This document shows positions 27,127 through 35,983 of a DNA stretch of 64,000 nt, piece after piece. Source of the DNA: Flavivirga abyssicola (lineage in GTDB: Bacteria > Bacteroidota > Bacteroidia > Flavobacteriales > Flavobacteriaceae); the NCBI RefSeq assembly GCF_030540775.2, contig NZ_CP141266.1:3459001-3523000 (forward strand), read 5' to 3'. The number at the start of each line of letters is the position of its first letter. Within the stretch, counting starts at the first letter, position 1. The notes beneath the pieces were generated by a model, which made no database searches, was not told where the DNA came from, and worked only from the letters and a program-made list of their open reading frames with translations. The translations under genes were made by a program, and so were the position numbers.

Positions 27127-28875
27127 TTATTTGATGTCAAAAACAATTTCATCAAAACGTATTTCGCCTGGTGGTTTATTTGTATCCTTTTGAAGACAAT
27201 ATAACCCGATACGAGCACCAATCCATGAACCAGAACGTACTTCAAATTCAGGACCTAATTTGGTGAAATCTTTTCCATTGGTGCTAAATAAAAATTGCCC
27301 ATGAATGATACCGTTACCATAATAATCTAAATCCTTTAGTTGGTAATCTTGAAGCGTGGCTTTTCGGGTTTCTTTTTCCTCTTTTGATAGTTTAGCGCGA
27401 TACTTTAAAGGCGTAGGAAGTTCGCCATGAGTATCTAATCGTAACCAAAAATCGGTACCTATGATTGTTGTAGAACTTAAGATTTGTGTGCCAAAGCGCA
27501 TAGACACTTTCATGGTGTCTTGTGTTTTTTCTAAGCCAATATCAAATGATTTTCGACCCAAAGAAGCTAACCCTGCTCTTATTCCTTTAAATTCTGAAGG
27601 ACTTATTTTTACTGTTGCAGAAAAATTGAAATCAGGAAACATTTGAGTTAATACTTGTGGTATGCGCTCCAATTTTTGGTTTACAGAAAAAAGAGCTGGT
27701 AAAATTAATTTTCCGTCTTCAATTTTATACCAGTTCTTTTGTGGATTTGCTGGCCATTGCCATTGTAACCCGAGTGTATTAGAACTAAAATCGTCAGAGG
27801 TTTGCAATTTAAGTGGCACTATGGGAAGCGGATTCGTATAAGTTGCTACGGGGTTTCCTATACCATTATTATTGCTATCAATTCCTATTACTGGCCAATT
27901 GTCTTTTGTCCAATATGCAGGCTCTAATCGTACAATACGCCCTAAAGTACCAACGGATTGAAAATGAATAAACCACCATTCTCCTATATGAGATTCGACC
28001 AAGCCCCCTTGGTGTGGTCCATTTATACCAGTATCACCAGGTTCGCATATGGTTCGAATTTCATACGGTCCTTTAGGATTTTTTGAGCGTAAAGTGGTTT
28101 GCCAACCAAATTCAACACCACCAGCAGGGCATAAAATATAAAACCATTCTCCACGTTTCATAAACTTAGTGCCTTCTATGACACTTTGATATTTTTCGGT
28201 GGGAAATTTTTCAGGATTCTTAACGTCAAATACCGTAACAGGATCACCAATAAGTTTTGTGCCTTCCCAATTCATTTCCCACACATCAATACGTCCGTTA
28301 ATACCTCGCCGGGATGCAGCATGAGCATGCGTTAGATATGCTTTACCAGTGTTTTTGTCCCAAATAGGAGAAGGGTCAATCCAACCAGAGGCCTCTTGGA
28401 CTAGTACAGGTTTACTCCATTCGCCAGCAGGATCTTTCGTTTTTACCTGATAAATACCTGTATCGGGATCTCCCCAAAAAATCCAAAAATAACCATCATG
28501 ATAACGCATAGTAGGTGCAAAAACTCCTTTGCCTAAACGTGGGACATTATAATCCAGTTGATCCTTACGTCTATTTTTATAGTCGAAAAGTGCATCGGGT
28601 ATTTGTTGAATACCATGACCTATTAATTTCCAATTAACCAGATCTTTAGAGTGTAGGATAGGTAAGCCCGGAGCCATATTGAAACTTGAAGCAGTCATGT
28701 AATAATCTTCACCGACTCTTATAACATCAGGATCGGAAAAGTCTGCAGTGATTATTGGATTTTTGTATCGTGTTTGAGACGTTTCTGTATGCTTTGCTTT
28801 TGGTTCTTTTCGACATGCAGATAAGAGTATCATTAGCAGGATAAAAAGAGGCTTTAATAATCGATTAAGGTTCAT
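27127..28875 (-). CDS. Glycoside hydrolase family 43 lipoprotein (beta-xylosidase/arabinofuranosidase type)
   Basis: The signal peptide ends in LLMILLSAC (lipobox Cys21). The five-blade GH43 domain (about 37-345) shows ITADFSDPDVIRVGEDYYM with the catalytic base Asp48, GWIDPSPIWDKNTGKAYLTH, and VIEGTKFMKRGEWFYI carrying the acid Glu. The C-terminal about 200 residues are the concanavalin-like (beta-xylosidase C-terminal/DUF1349-like) module, starting near LQTSDDFSSNTLGLQWQW. It probably trims xylan or arabinan side chains at the cell surface. No SusC/SusD pair is near, so it is not part of an obvious polysaccharide utilisation locus. Confidence 0.92.
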   Translation of the reverse strand: MNLNRLLKPLFILLMILLSACRKEPKAKHTETSQTRYKNPIITADFSDPDVIRVGEDYYMTASSFNMAPGLPILHSKDLVNWKLIGHGIQQIPDALFDYKNRRKDQLDYNVPRLGKGVFAPTMRYHDGYFWIFWGDPDTGIYQVKTKDPAGEWSKPVLVQEASGWIDPSPIWDKNTGKAYLTHAHAASRRGINGRIDVWEMNWEGTKLIGDPVTVFDVKNPEKFPTEKYQSVIEGTKFMKRGEWFYILCPAGGVEFGWQTTLRSKNPKGPYEIRTICEPGDTGINGPHQGGLVESHIGEWWFIHFQSVGTLGRIVRLEPAYWTKDNWPVIGIDSNNNGIGNPVATYTNPLPIVPLKLQTSDDFSSNTLGLQWQWPANPQKNWYKIEDGKLILPALFSVNQKLERIPQVLTQMFPDFNFSATVKISPSEFKGIRAGLASLGRKSFDIGLEKTQDTMKVSMRFGTQILSSTTIIGTDFWLRLDTHGELPTPLKYRAKLSKEEKETRKATLQDYQLKDLDYYGNGIIHGQFLFSTNGKDFTKLGPEFEVRSGSWIGARIGLYCLQKDTNKPPGEIRFDEIVFDIK

Positions 28876-28964
28876 TTGTTGAGGGCTTTATACATATATT
28901 CCAGGGGCTCTAAGATAAAAACTATTTATTTAAGAAGAACTCTATTTATAATTTATAGGAGTAA

Positions 28965-29744
28965 TTATTTAGTGCTCTTTTTTGTTCCTAATAAATATAG
29001 TATAACACCTGGTCCTGATTTTACTTTATCAATTTCCCAGTCATAATTTTCAGTGCCATTTAAACTTCGAACAAGCACATGCATTTCTTTTACAGAATAT
29101 GTTCTAAGTGATGAAACAAGCCCATCCCATAATACAAATAAAGGAACAATTGGAATTAGATAAGTGAATACAATCCGACCGATTTTAAATGGTTTGATAA
29201 AAGGCGTTGTAAAGAGTACACTTAATGGTGAAAATAGCATCGCTAAAAGACTTGGAAAACTTCTTTCCTGTGCTTCAAAAACAGCAATAGAACTGTTGGA
29301 ATTAATAGTATTTTGTAAAATCTGTTTTGCATCATTTGGCCTAAAATGGTGTAAAGACAAAAACTGTGTTCTTAATCCTTTCAATTCTGTTGGCACATCT
29401 CTTGCATCTACTGATTTATCTATATACTCAAAATTGTCAGCTTGTTTTTTTGTGAATTGAAACGCTGGAATATTAGGATAAAAATCAGTTAGCGTTATTT
29501 TCAGATCAGGAATATCTTTTTTTAATTCTGAGTTTAACCAAATGAGTCCGCCACCACCACCTGACCCAAGATCAATTATTTGATTTGTTTTACCTTTTTG
29601 AAGTCCTTTTTTTATAATTGGAATAATGGCTTTATACATTTTGGTCTTATTAGACAAGAATTGCAAAAAATCGGTTCCATAGTTTCTTAGAAATGTAGGA
29701 AACCATTTTTGGTCTTCAAATTCAAATAAGTGTATTCGTCCCAT
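28965..29744 (-). CDS. Class I SAM-dependent methyltransferase
   Basis: The SAM-binding motif I is IIDLGSGGGGGLIWLNSEL at about 56-74, followed by the acidic strand ITLTDFYPNIPAFQF and a QFLSLHHFRP motif typical of O-/C-methyltransferases that act on small molecules. A hydrophobic patch (about 170-205) may touch the membrane. The substrate is not readable. The gene is alone, 89 bp downstream of the GH43 start region on the same strand, and its upstream interval is repeat-like and gene-free. Confidence 0.78.
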   Translation of the reverse strand: MGRIHLFEFEDQKWFPTFLRNYGTDFLQFLSNKTKMYKAIIPIIKKGLQKGKTNQIIDLGSGGGGGLIWLNSELKKDIPDLKITLTDFYPNIPAFQFTKKQADNFEYIDKSVDARDVPTELKGLRTQFLSLHHFRPNDAKQILQNTINSNSSIAVFEAQERSFPSLLAMLFSPLSVLFTTPFIKPFKIGRIVFTYLIPIVPLFVLWDGLVSSLRTYSVKEMHVLVRSLNGTENYDWEIDKVKSGPGVILYLLGTKKSTK

Positions 29745-30162
29745 ATTTTTTTAATTCACGTCAGTTTGATTTTTAAATATTGAAAATCAGTTATTTGTAT
29801 GTTATAGGTAAAGGGAGCGCGTCATCCGAATGAGGTACGAGGAAGAACTCATCCTTTTGAGATGTTTCGTCACTCTCTGTAGACATTGACAACTACTTTC
29901 CCGTCAACGGAACTAAATTAGTAAAAAGGTTTGAATTTCTGATTAAGAAATCGTGAGCAAGATCATTAAATATTTTTTGTTTTTTACACCCATAATTAAA
30001 GCATTAAAGGGCTGTATTTTGTTTCAATTGTAAGCGGGGTAGTTAGTTTTGGATATTTAATATATTATAATACATATTTTTTATTATTTATTGATTAAGA
30101 ATTGATAAGGGTAATGCCTTATACAGACATTATAATTCCCTTATCAAAAAAACTAACAACAC
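29745..30162. other. Gene-free interval of 418 bp with a hairpin near its right end
   Basis: No coding frame of note. A 10-bp inverted repeat, TTGATAAGGG (30102-30111) with CCCTTATCAA (30138-30147), lies just past the peroxiredoxin stop codon and may end that transcript. Bases about 29815-29900 look like intergenic repeat text (GAACTCATCC/GAGATG motifs), but no second copy was found in the window. Confidence 0.4.
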
Positions 30163-30825
30163 TTATTCTTGTATTACTTTTAAGTTTACCAATTCATTGA
30201 GAATAACGGTTGGTTCTGCTCTTGTCATATAGTTTTCTTCTACATGAGCCCAAACAATATTCATATCTCTATCTATAACAAAGGTAGCGGGTACTAATAA
30301 TCCGTTCTCATCATTTCCATGTAGCTCAGATAGGTTGATTCCAAAATTGGAGTATTCCCTTTGTAAGTCTTTATTGAGGTGGAAATAAATACCTATTTTT
30401 TTAGACAATGTACCATTTAAGTCTGTTAATACTGGATGACTGAGTTTGTTTCGTGTAGTCGTAGACTGAGCATATTCGGGAAGCTCTGCACTTATTGATA
30501 CAATATTTGTACTAGCTCGTTCGAATTGATCTTTCAATTGATCGTATGCTCTAAGTTCTAAATTACAATAAGGGCACCAACCACCACGGTAAAAGTTCAG
30601 AATTAAGAAATCATTACTAATAAAATCTCTTAAAGATGTTTTCTTCCCAGTTTCAGATACTATTAGTGGTATATCTGGAATTGCTTCACCAACTTTAAGC
30701 GTATTTGAAGCTAAATTCCCTGTTTTTAATTCTTCTATTCCATCACTAATTACTTTAGCTATAGAGTGAGGCATTTTATTAAAACCAGATTCTGTTATCT
30801 GGTTTAGTGATTTTGATAATGACAT
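30163..30825 (-). CDS. Peroxiredoxin-like (AhpC/TSA) family protein
   Basis: The 220-residue protein has the thioredoxin fold with FLILNFYRGGWCPYCNLELR, giving a C84-P-Y-C87 pair in place of the usual peroxidatic TxxC; this CxxC type is standard for the AhpC-TSA_2/peroxiredoxin-like group. Further motifs are NIVSISAELPEYAQ, HPVLTDLNGTLSKKIGIYFH and PATFVIDRDMNIVWAH. It likely reduces peroxides or disulfides in the cytosol. The gene is monocistronic; upstream lies a 162-bp inverted-repeat element. Confidence 0.9.
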   Translation of the reverse strand: MSLSKSLNQITESGFNKMPHSIAKVISDGIEELKTGNLASNTLKVGEAIPDIPLIVSETGKKTSLRDFISNDFLILNFYRGGWCPYCNLELRAYDQLKDQFERASTNIVSISAELPEYAQSTTTRNKLSHPVLTDLNGTLSKKIGIYFHLNKDLQREYSNFGINLSELHGNDENGLLVPATFVIDRDMNIVWAHVEENYMTRAEPTVILNELVNLKVIQE

Positions 30826-30857
30826 ATTTTTTTGTTTTAATTTTTAGATTTTATAAG

Positions 30858-31019
30858 TGAACTCATTTAGACTTTTTCAATTAGCTAAAAAATTGCTGTT
30901 TTCAGCTCTGTTTTTGTCTTTTTTTCCTTCCGTAGCTCTGCTATGGAACTCAAAAAAGTCTTCAACAGAGGCAAAAACTTCTAATTTTCGCTTAAATCCA
31001 AAAAGTCTAAATAAGTTCA
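30858..31019. repeat. 162-bp inverted-repeat-bounded element, copy 1
   Basis: The arms are tgaactcatttagacttttt (30858-30877) and the complement of 31000-31019, with one mismatch in 20. The interior (122 bp) aligns without gaps to copy 2 at 49474-49635, most clearly in tagctctgctatgg...caaaaaa and aattttcgcttaa. It carries no gene (a chance frame exists on the plus strand). It is a MITE-like or structured intergenic repeat. The 348-bp gap 30826-31173 otherwise shows nothing. Confidence 0.65.
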
Positions 31020-31173
31020 GTTACTTCACTTTAAAGCATAGAATACCAGGGCGCTATTTGCGCGCTTTAAATTTTAACTGTAAACATTTAGGTTTTCAGT
31101 ACTTTCTGTTACATGAATTTATGTAATAGAGAGACCATAGGTATTATAAAAGGAAGTAACCCATTTTAAGGTT

Positions 31174-31794
31174 TTATGAAAAATCCTCAAGAAGCGTATT
31201 TTCATTGACAATCGTCTTGCCTATATCTTTTGATGATATAAGTTGGCAAGCCCACATATCTAGAGTATTATGAAGAAATGATTTTTGGGACCGGTCTTCA
31301 AATGCTGTCATATTGCTTAGGTCGTCTACTAAAAAGATTGGAATATCCCTAGAAAACCCTTCATGAACGGAAAAACTTATCGAATAATTTGTGCTTAACC
31401 CCAAAAGAATAACTTGTTCTTTACCTAATTTTTTTAGGATTTGAGTGAGCTGACCATCAAAAAATACACTTGGTCTGGTTCTGGTCAAAATATAATCTTC
31501 ATCTTTTTGTTCAAGTCGCTCATCCCACTGTGCCCAATCAGAATTTGGGTCAAAATAGCCTTCTTCTATTTGAGGCCAATCGGTACGTAAACCATTTTGA
31601 CTGCCATCTTTTTTTAGCGTATATGCTGAATGGATTACAGGAATGTCTGTCTCTCTAGACAATTGCATGAGTTCATTAATGGGTGCAATCATTTCGCTTG
31701 CATCATTACCATATGGGCTGCTTGGTAAAGTAAATAACTTTTGCATATCTACAACAACAAGAGCCGCTTTTGTTTTATCGAATGTAAATTTCAT
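31174..31794 (-). CDS. Isochorismatase-like protein lacking the catalytic cysteine and lysine
   Basis: The 206-residue protein has the isochorismatase fold, beginning with AALVVVDMQKLF (Asp16 conserved). The position of the lysine is Arg in YILTRTRPSVFF, and the nucleophile motif reads ILLGLSTNYSISFSVHEGF, so the usual Cys (TNVCV) is Ser138. It is therefore not a standard cysteine hydrolase; it may be an isochorismatase-type enzyme or a non-catalytic binder. It is followed upstream by an NTF2-fold gene with an 18-nt gap, so both are co-transcribed, and an AraC regulator lies beyond. Confidence 0.85.
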   Translation of the reverse strand: MKFTFDKTKAALVVVDMQKLFTLPSSPYGNDASEMIAPINELMQLSRETDIPVIHSAYTLKKDGSQNGLRTDWPQIEEGYFDPNSDWAQWDERLEQKDEDYILTRTRPSVFFDGQLTQILKKLGKEQVILLGLSTNYSISFSVHEGFSRDIPIFLVDDLSNMTAFEDRSQKSFLHNTLDMWACQLISSKDIGKTIVNENTLLEDFS

Positions 31795-31812
31795 TTTTAA
31801 GAGTTTTAATAA

Positions 31813-32223
31813 TTAAGAATTAGATTCATCAGGTCTAGCAAAAATGACTTCTCTAGTTACTTGCCATCTGTCATCTTCCCAAATAAGGTCAATACTTAAA
31901 ACAAGATATTGGTCTTCATTTACAAGATTCACTTTTCTTGAAATAAGTACATGCGCTTTATTTTCGTTTACAGCTACATGGTCAAATTTTGCCCAAGTGC
32001 TTAGTGGGTCAGAACCAGCTTTTCGCTTGGTTTCAAACAATCCTTTAAAAGCGGCCTTATCTGCAATGCTTACATTGTCTTCCAAATCAATAGAGATTAC
32101 TTGCAAGCTATCGTGATAAATGCGTTCGAGTGTATCAACATCAAATGTGGTTCCAGCTTTTATTAGCTCTTGAATGGCATTCTTTACAGATTCTACGTTT
32201 GTTTTTTCTAATACAGTGTTCAT
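31813..32223 (-). CDS. NTF2-like (SnoaL-type) protein
   Basis: The 136-residue cytosolic protein shows the NTF2-like pattern: VKNAIQELIKAGTTFDVDTL, YHDSLQVISIDLEDNVSIAD, AFKGLFETKRKAG, and the closing strands HVLISRKVNLVNEDQYLVLS and DDRWQVTREVIFA. The role is unknown. It is the first gene of a two-gene unit with the isochorismatase-like protein and lies next to the AraC-type regulator, which probably controls it. Confidence 0.78.
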   Translation of the reverse strand: MNTVLEKTNVESVKNAIQELIKAGTTFDVDTLERIYHDSLQVISIDLEDNVSIADKAAFKGLFETKRKAGSDPLSTWAKFDHVAVNENKAHVLISRKVNLVNEDQYLVLSIDLIWEDDRWQVTREVIFARPDESNS

Positions 32224-32334
32224 AATTTAAAAATTTTAAAAGTTTAACTATTAATTACAATGCAAATATAGAATGGTAAGTAAGCTTTCTTAATGTCAAT
32301 TCAATCAAACAAATGGTCAATATCTAACCGGGAC

Positions 32335-33207
32335 TTAATTAAGTAGTTTATCTACAAATTGAGTAGGTGTCATTTTTTCATACTTTTTAAAGAATCTCAC
32401 AAAATTAGAGGGATCACTAAAACCTAAATCATAAGCAATTTCTTGAGAGCTATACAATTTTTCTGTTAGTTTTCGCTTTATTTCAGTTATTAGCCAGCTA
32501 TCTATAAATGATTTGGCGGTTTTATGTGCTAAGTCTTTACAAATGTCATTTAAATATTTATAAGAAACTCTCATCATTTCGGCATAATCTGCAGCATTAT
32601 GTGTTTGCTGGAAATGGGTATCTAATAAATCTTGAAATAGTACATAATCTCTATACCTCTGGCTTTGAAACACTTTGTGCTGATAAATACTATTACGTTT
32701 TATTTGTAATATGAGAGAAATAAAAACAGACTGAATTAATTCTTTTTTGAGATTTAAATTCGGGCTCCGAATGAGGTCCTTAAGTTGATTGATAAATGGA
32801 AAAAGCAAAGCGATATTTTCTTCACCTATATTGAGGTGAGGAGTATGATATAATTGCAGGAAGTGAAATAAATTTTTATCGTTTAGTCCTTCTGTAATAA
32901 AAGCTTCGTCAAAAGAGATAATGAATCCATTAACTTTTAGCGTTCTTTCAAATTTGTGTACTTGGCCTTTTAAACAAGGTATAATCGTTCCAGAAGTGAT
33001 GACTTGTTCTTTAAAATCAACAGTATGCTTCCCTTTTCCGTTTGTATAAATAGCTAAGCCATGAAATTGGATTCTATGTGGCTGAAATAAGTCCACATGA
33101 GAGTTAGAGAACCTCTTGTACATTTCATCCACAGTAGATATATCAAATTTCAACTGCTCTCTTTGTACTTTTTCAAACTGAATATTTTCTATATCCTGCT
33201 TTTTCAT
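32335..33207 (-). CDS. AraC family transcriptional regulator
   Basis: The 290-residue protein has an AraC-type N-terminal cupin-like sensor (IQFHGLAIYTNGKGKHTVDF, GTIIPCLKGQVHKFE) and a C-terminal double helix-turn-helix (about 190-288). The second helix-turn-helix is diagnostic: LYSSQEIAYDLGFSDPSNFVRFFKKYEKMTPTQF. It probably senses a small ligand and controls the adjacent NTF2/isochorismatase-like genes on the same strand, 112 bp downstream. Ligand unknown. Confidence 0.93.
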   Translation of the reverse strand: MKKQDIENIQFEKVQREQLKFDISTVDEMYKRFSNSHVDLFQPHRIQFHGLAIYTNGKGKHTVDFKEQVITSGTIIPCLKGQVHKFERTLKVNGFIISFDEAFITEGLNDKNLFHFLQLYHTPHLNIGEENIALLFPFINQLKDLIRSPNLNLKKELIQSVFISLILQIKRNSIYQHKVFQSQRYRDYVLFQDLLDTHFQQTHNAADYAEMMRVSYKYLNDICKDLAHKTAKSFIDSWLITEIKRKLTEKLYSSQEIAYDLGFSDPSNFVRFFKKYEKMTPTQFVDKLLN

Positions 33208-33289
33208 TTTTTTGCTATATAACGTATTTTATAAAAAACGTAGGACATGTAAAGAGCGATACGTTTCAAATTAGTCACTTTGTAAATAA

Positions 33290-33327
33290 ACATAGAACCT
33301 TTTGATTAAGCACAAAAGCTCTATGTT
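33290..33327 (-). terminator. Terminator-like hairpin after the HigBA-type operon
   Basis: CATAGAACCTTTTG and CAAAAGCTCTATG (about 33291-33325) form an imperfect stem 35 bp beyond the antitoxin stop. On the minus strand it is followed by a T-rich run. Confidence 0.5.
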
Positions 33328-33361
33328 TTTTACATGGTTGTGGTATCGTTATTTTTTAGGT

Positions 33362-33640
33362 TTATATTGGATTCACCTGAATTTGTCCACCTATCGCTTT
33401 CAATACTTTCATTATTGTCGCAAATTGAGGTTTTGCTCCATCAGATAAAGCCTTATAAAGACTTGGTCTGCTTAATCCAGTTTCTTCCGCAATTTTTGTC
33501 ATTCCAATTGCTTTTGCTATATGTCCAATCGCGTTAATTACATCGGCATTATTTCCTTCTTCTAGAACAGTATTGAGGTATTCTGCAATTATCTCTTTAC
33601 TATCTAAATAATTGGCTATTTCAAATTTTGAAGTTTCCAT
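33362..33640 (-). CDS. HigA-like antitoxin (putative addiction module antidote family)
   Basis: The 92-residue protein has the N-terminal FEIANYLDSKEIIAEYLNTV and the helix-turn-helix VINAIGHIAKAIGMTKIAEE / TGLSRPSLYKALSDGAKPQF, then FATIMKVLKAIGGQI. This matches the antidote family that pairs with RelE-like killers in toxin-first operons. It should neutralise the toxin and repress the promoter. It starts 4 nt after the toxin stop. The usual length is about 95-100 residues, so it is intact. Confidence 0.92.
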   Translation of the reverse strand: METSKFEIANYLDSKEIIAEYLNTVLEEGNNADVINAIGHIAKAIGMTKIAEETGLSRPSLYKALSDGAKPQFATIMKVLKAIGGQIQVNPI

Positions 33641-33644
33641 TTTT

Positions 33645-33944
33645 CTATTTATTTAATTTTTTCCAAATACTTTTCGCTTTTTCAATGTCTTTTTGTTGAG
33701 TTGATTTGTCTCCACCAATTAACAAAACAATTATTTTTCCATCCTTTTCTTTGAAATAAACACGATAACCTTTAGCAAAATTTATTCGTAGTTCCCTAAT
33801 TCCATCTCCTACTGTTTTGCAATCTCCAAAATGCTCGTCAGTTTCCAGTTTCTGAATTCTGAATAAGATTTTTGCTTTAGCCTTAAAGTCTTTTAATTTT
33901 CTTAACCATTTATCAAATTCTGTTGTTTTCTCAATAAAGAACAT
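33645..33944 (-). CDS. HigB-like RelE/ParE-superfamily toxin (addiction module killer)
   Basis: The 99-residue protein shows the family pattern EFDKWLRKLKDFKAKAKILF, DEHFGDCKTVGDGIRELRIN, KGYRVYFKEKDGKIIVLLI and GGDKSTQQKDIEKAKSIW. Members are mRNA interferases that act with ribosomes. The toxin gene comes first, the antitoxin second (4-nt gap), the order of HigBA-type modules. The start ATG at 33944 lies directly downstream of an operator-like palindrome. Confidence 0.93.
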   Translation of the reverse strand: MFFIEKTTEFDKWLRKLKDFKAKAKILFRIQKLETDEHFGDCKTVGDGIRELRINFAKGYRVYFKEKDGKIIVLLIGGDKSTQQKDIEKAKSIWKKLNK

Positions 33945-33949
33945 AAATG

Positions 33950-33974
33950 TTGTATCTACTTGGATACAAATTTA
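33950..33974 (-). promoter_or_regulatory. Promoter/operator of the HigBA-type operon
   Basis: The 7-bp arms TTGTATC (33950-33956) and GATACAA (33963-33969) form a palindrome that overlaps a minus-strand -7 box, TAAATTTG (33974-33967). The layout fits repression by the antitoxin. A further TTGGATACAAA copy lies at 34053-34063. Confidence 0.55.
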
Positions 33975-34206
33975 AGGAAAATATTTTAATAAACTGGTTA
34001 TTGACTATGGAGTAATTTTTGAGAAGAGTGAGTGTTTTATGAACTACAACAATTGGATACAAACAATTTGCCTATATCCACATTATAAGACTAATATAAT
34101 AAATCTATAAATTTCTACAGTTGTGTTTAAATTAAATGTTATTAATATGATTCATGGTAAAGATTAGTTAATTTTACCAACTACCTTATTGGTTAAAATC
34201 ATTTCG

Positions 34207-35973
34207 ATGCAACACCTCAAAAATAATCCGGAAAAAAAAGTCAAAAATAAAGTTACCATGGCGCAGGCCTTTAAAACTATTATTTGGCCCCGACGTAATT
34301 TAGTCTTTATTGGTCTAATTTTAATAGTTATTAGAAGTTTAGCCGGTTTAATTTTGCCATGGCAAAGTAAAGTATTGTTGGATGATGTGGTGCCAAATAA
34401 AGATATTGATCTGTTATACAACTTAATAGCTATTGTTTTAGGTGCCATTTTATTGCAATCGCTTACCTCTTTTTTGCTTACACGTATTTTGAGTGTACAA
34501 GCACAGTATTTAATTAGTGAATTACGTGCACAGGTACAGAAAAAAGTACTTTCACTGCCTATTAGTTTTTTTGATAATACTAAATCAGGTGCTTTGGTGT
34601 CTCGTATTATGAGCGATGTTGAAGGCGTTAGAAATCTTATTGGTACAGGTCTGGTTCAGTTAGTGGGAGGGACTTTCACGGCCATTGTATCTTTGATTAT
34701 TTTAATAAAATTAAATGCATGGATGACGCTTTTTGTATTTGTACCACTATCCATATTCGGATATATTGCGCTTAGAGCCTTTAAATATATTCGTCCCATT
34801 TTTAGAAAACGAGGTAAAATAAACGCAGAGGTTAAGGGGAGATTAACCGAAACTTTGGCAGGTGTTCGTGTAATAAAGGCGTTTAATGCCGAAGCACAAG
34901 AAAACAAGACTTTCGAAAAAGGTGTTGATAAGCTATTTCAGAATGTAAAAAAGAGTTTAACGGCTACTGCTTTAATGACTAGTTCTTCCACTTTTTTAAT
35001 AGGCGTTGCTACCACAGGAATTATGGCAATTGGTGGATATTATATGATAAATGGTGAAATGACTTCCGGAGAATTTTTATTCTTCACGCTTATTTTAGGG
35101 TTTATGATTGCTCCCATAGTACAAATGAGTAATATTGGAAGCCAGTTAACGGAAGCTTTAGCTGGTTTAGATAGGACGGAAGAACTAATGAATATGACTA
35201 CTGAAGAGGATAATAAAGAGCGAACCATTACTCTTGAAAGCCTTAAAGGTGACATTGTTTTTGACGATGTGTCATTTTCCTATGAAGAAGGTAAAGAGGT
35301 GTTGCATCATATAAATTTCAAAGCATCAGCTGGTTCTACAACGGCTTTGGTAGGAAGTTCAGGCTCCGGAAAATCTACCATTGCAGGTTTGTCTGCAACG
35401 TTTTTAAATCCAAAATCGGGCAAAGTTACTATAGATGATCAAGATTTATCTAAAGTAAAACTAAATACGTACAGGCAGTATTTAGGAGTGGTATTACAAG
35501 ATGAATTTTTATTTGAAGGGACCATTAGGGAAAATATCATGTTCCCAAGACCTGATGCCACAGCATCTGAATTAGAGAATGCGGTAAAAGCAGCTTATGT
35601 AAATGAATTCACAGATCGTTTTGAGGACGGCTTAGAAACCCTAATAGGAGAAAGAGGCGTGAAATTATCAGGAGGTCAGCGACAACGATTGGCTATTGCA
35701 CGTGCTATTTTAGCAGACCCGAAGGTTATTATTTTGGATGAAGCGACGTCTAGTTTAGATACTGAGAGCGAAGCTTTAATACAAAAAAGCTTGGGTGAGT
35801 TAGTTAAGAATAGAACGACTATTGTAATTGCTCATAGGTTAAGTACTATTAGAAAAGCAGACCAAATTTTGGTTATAGAAGCAGGACGCATAGTAGAGCG
35901 TGGTACTCATGATGAATTGATTGCTTTAGCGGGGCGATATTATGATTTATATACATATCAAGCTAAGATTTAA
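34207..35973 (+). CDS. ABC exporter, fused permease and ATPase (multidrug/lipid type)
   Basis: This is a half-size exporter: an N-terminal six-helix domain (about 25-330), then an ATPase domain with Walker A LVGSSGSGKSTIAGL, signature LSGGQRQRLAIARA, Walker B VIILDEATSSLD and the H-loop IVIAHRLSTI. It works as a homodimer or heterodimer in the inner membrane; the cargo is unknown. The ATG at 34207 is used; the TTG at 34189 only adds MVKIIS. A DinB gene follows after 10 nt on the same strand. Confidence 0.95.
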   Translation: MQHLKNNPEKKVKNKVTMAQAFKTIIWPRRNLVFIGLILIVIRSLAGLILPWQSKVLLDDVVPNKDIDLLYNLIAIVLGAILLQSLTSFLLTRILSVQAQYLISELRAQVQKKVLSLPISFFDNTKSGALVSRIMSDVEGVRNLIGTGLVQLVGGTFTAIVSLIILIKLNAWMTLFVFVPLSIFGYIALRAFKYIRPIFRKRGKINAEVKGRLTETLAGVRVIKAFNAEAQENKTFEKGVDKLFQNVKKSLTATALMTSSSTFLIGVATTGIMAIGGYYMINGEMTSGEFLFFTLILGFMIAPIVQMSNIGSQLTEALAGLDRTEELMNMTTEEDNKERTITLESLKGDIVFDDVSFSYEEGKEVLHHINFKASAGSTTALVGSSGSGKSTIAGLSATFLNPKSGKVTIDDQDLSKVKLNTYRQYLGVVLQDEFLFEGTIRENIMFPRPDATASELENAVKAAYVNEFTDRFEDGLETLIGERGVKLSGGQRQRLAIARAILADPKVIILDEATSSLDTESEALIQKSLGELVKNRTTIVIAHRLSTIRKADQILVIEAGRIVERGTHDELIALAGRYYDLYTYQAKI

Positions 35974-35983
35974 TAAAAATAAA

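Noticed and set aside
27030-27245. A 71-codon minus-strand frame overlapping the end of the GH43 gene
   Set aside because: It lies in another frame over a well-supported GH43 gene and is low-complexity (Leu/Lys/Ile).
30857-31126. An 89-codon plus-strand frame between the peroxiredoxin and isochorismatase-like genes
   Set aside because: It is read through the inverted-repeat element; the peptide is Phe/Leu/Ser-rich with no family pattern, and the start is not supported.
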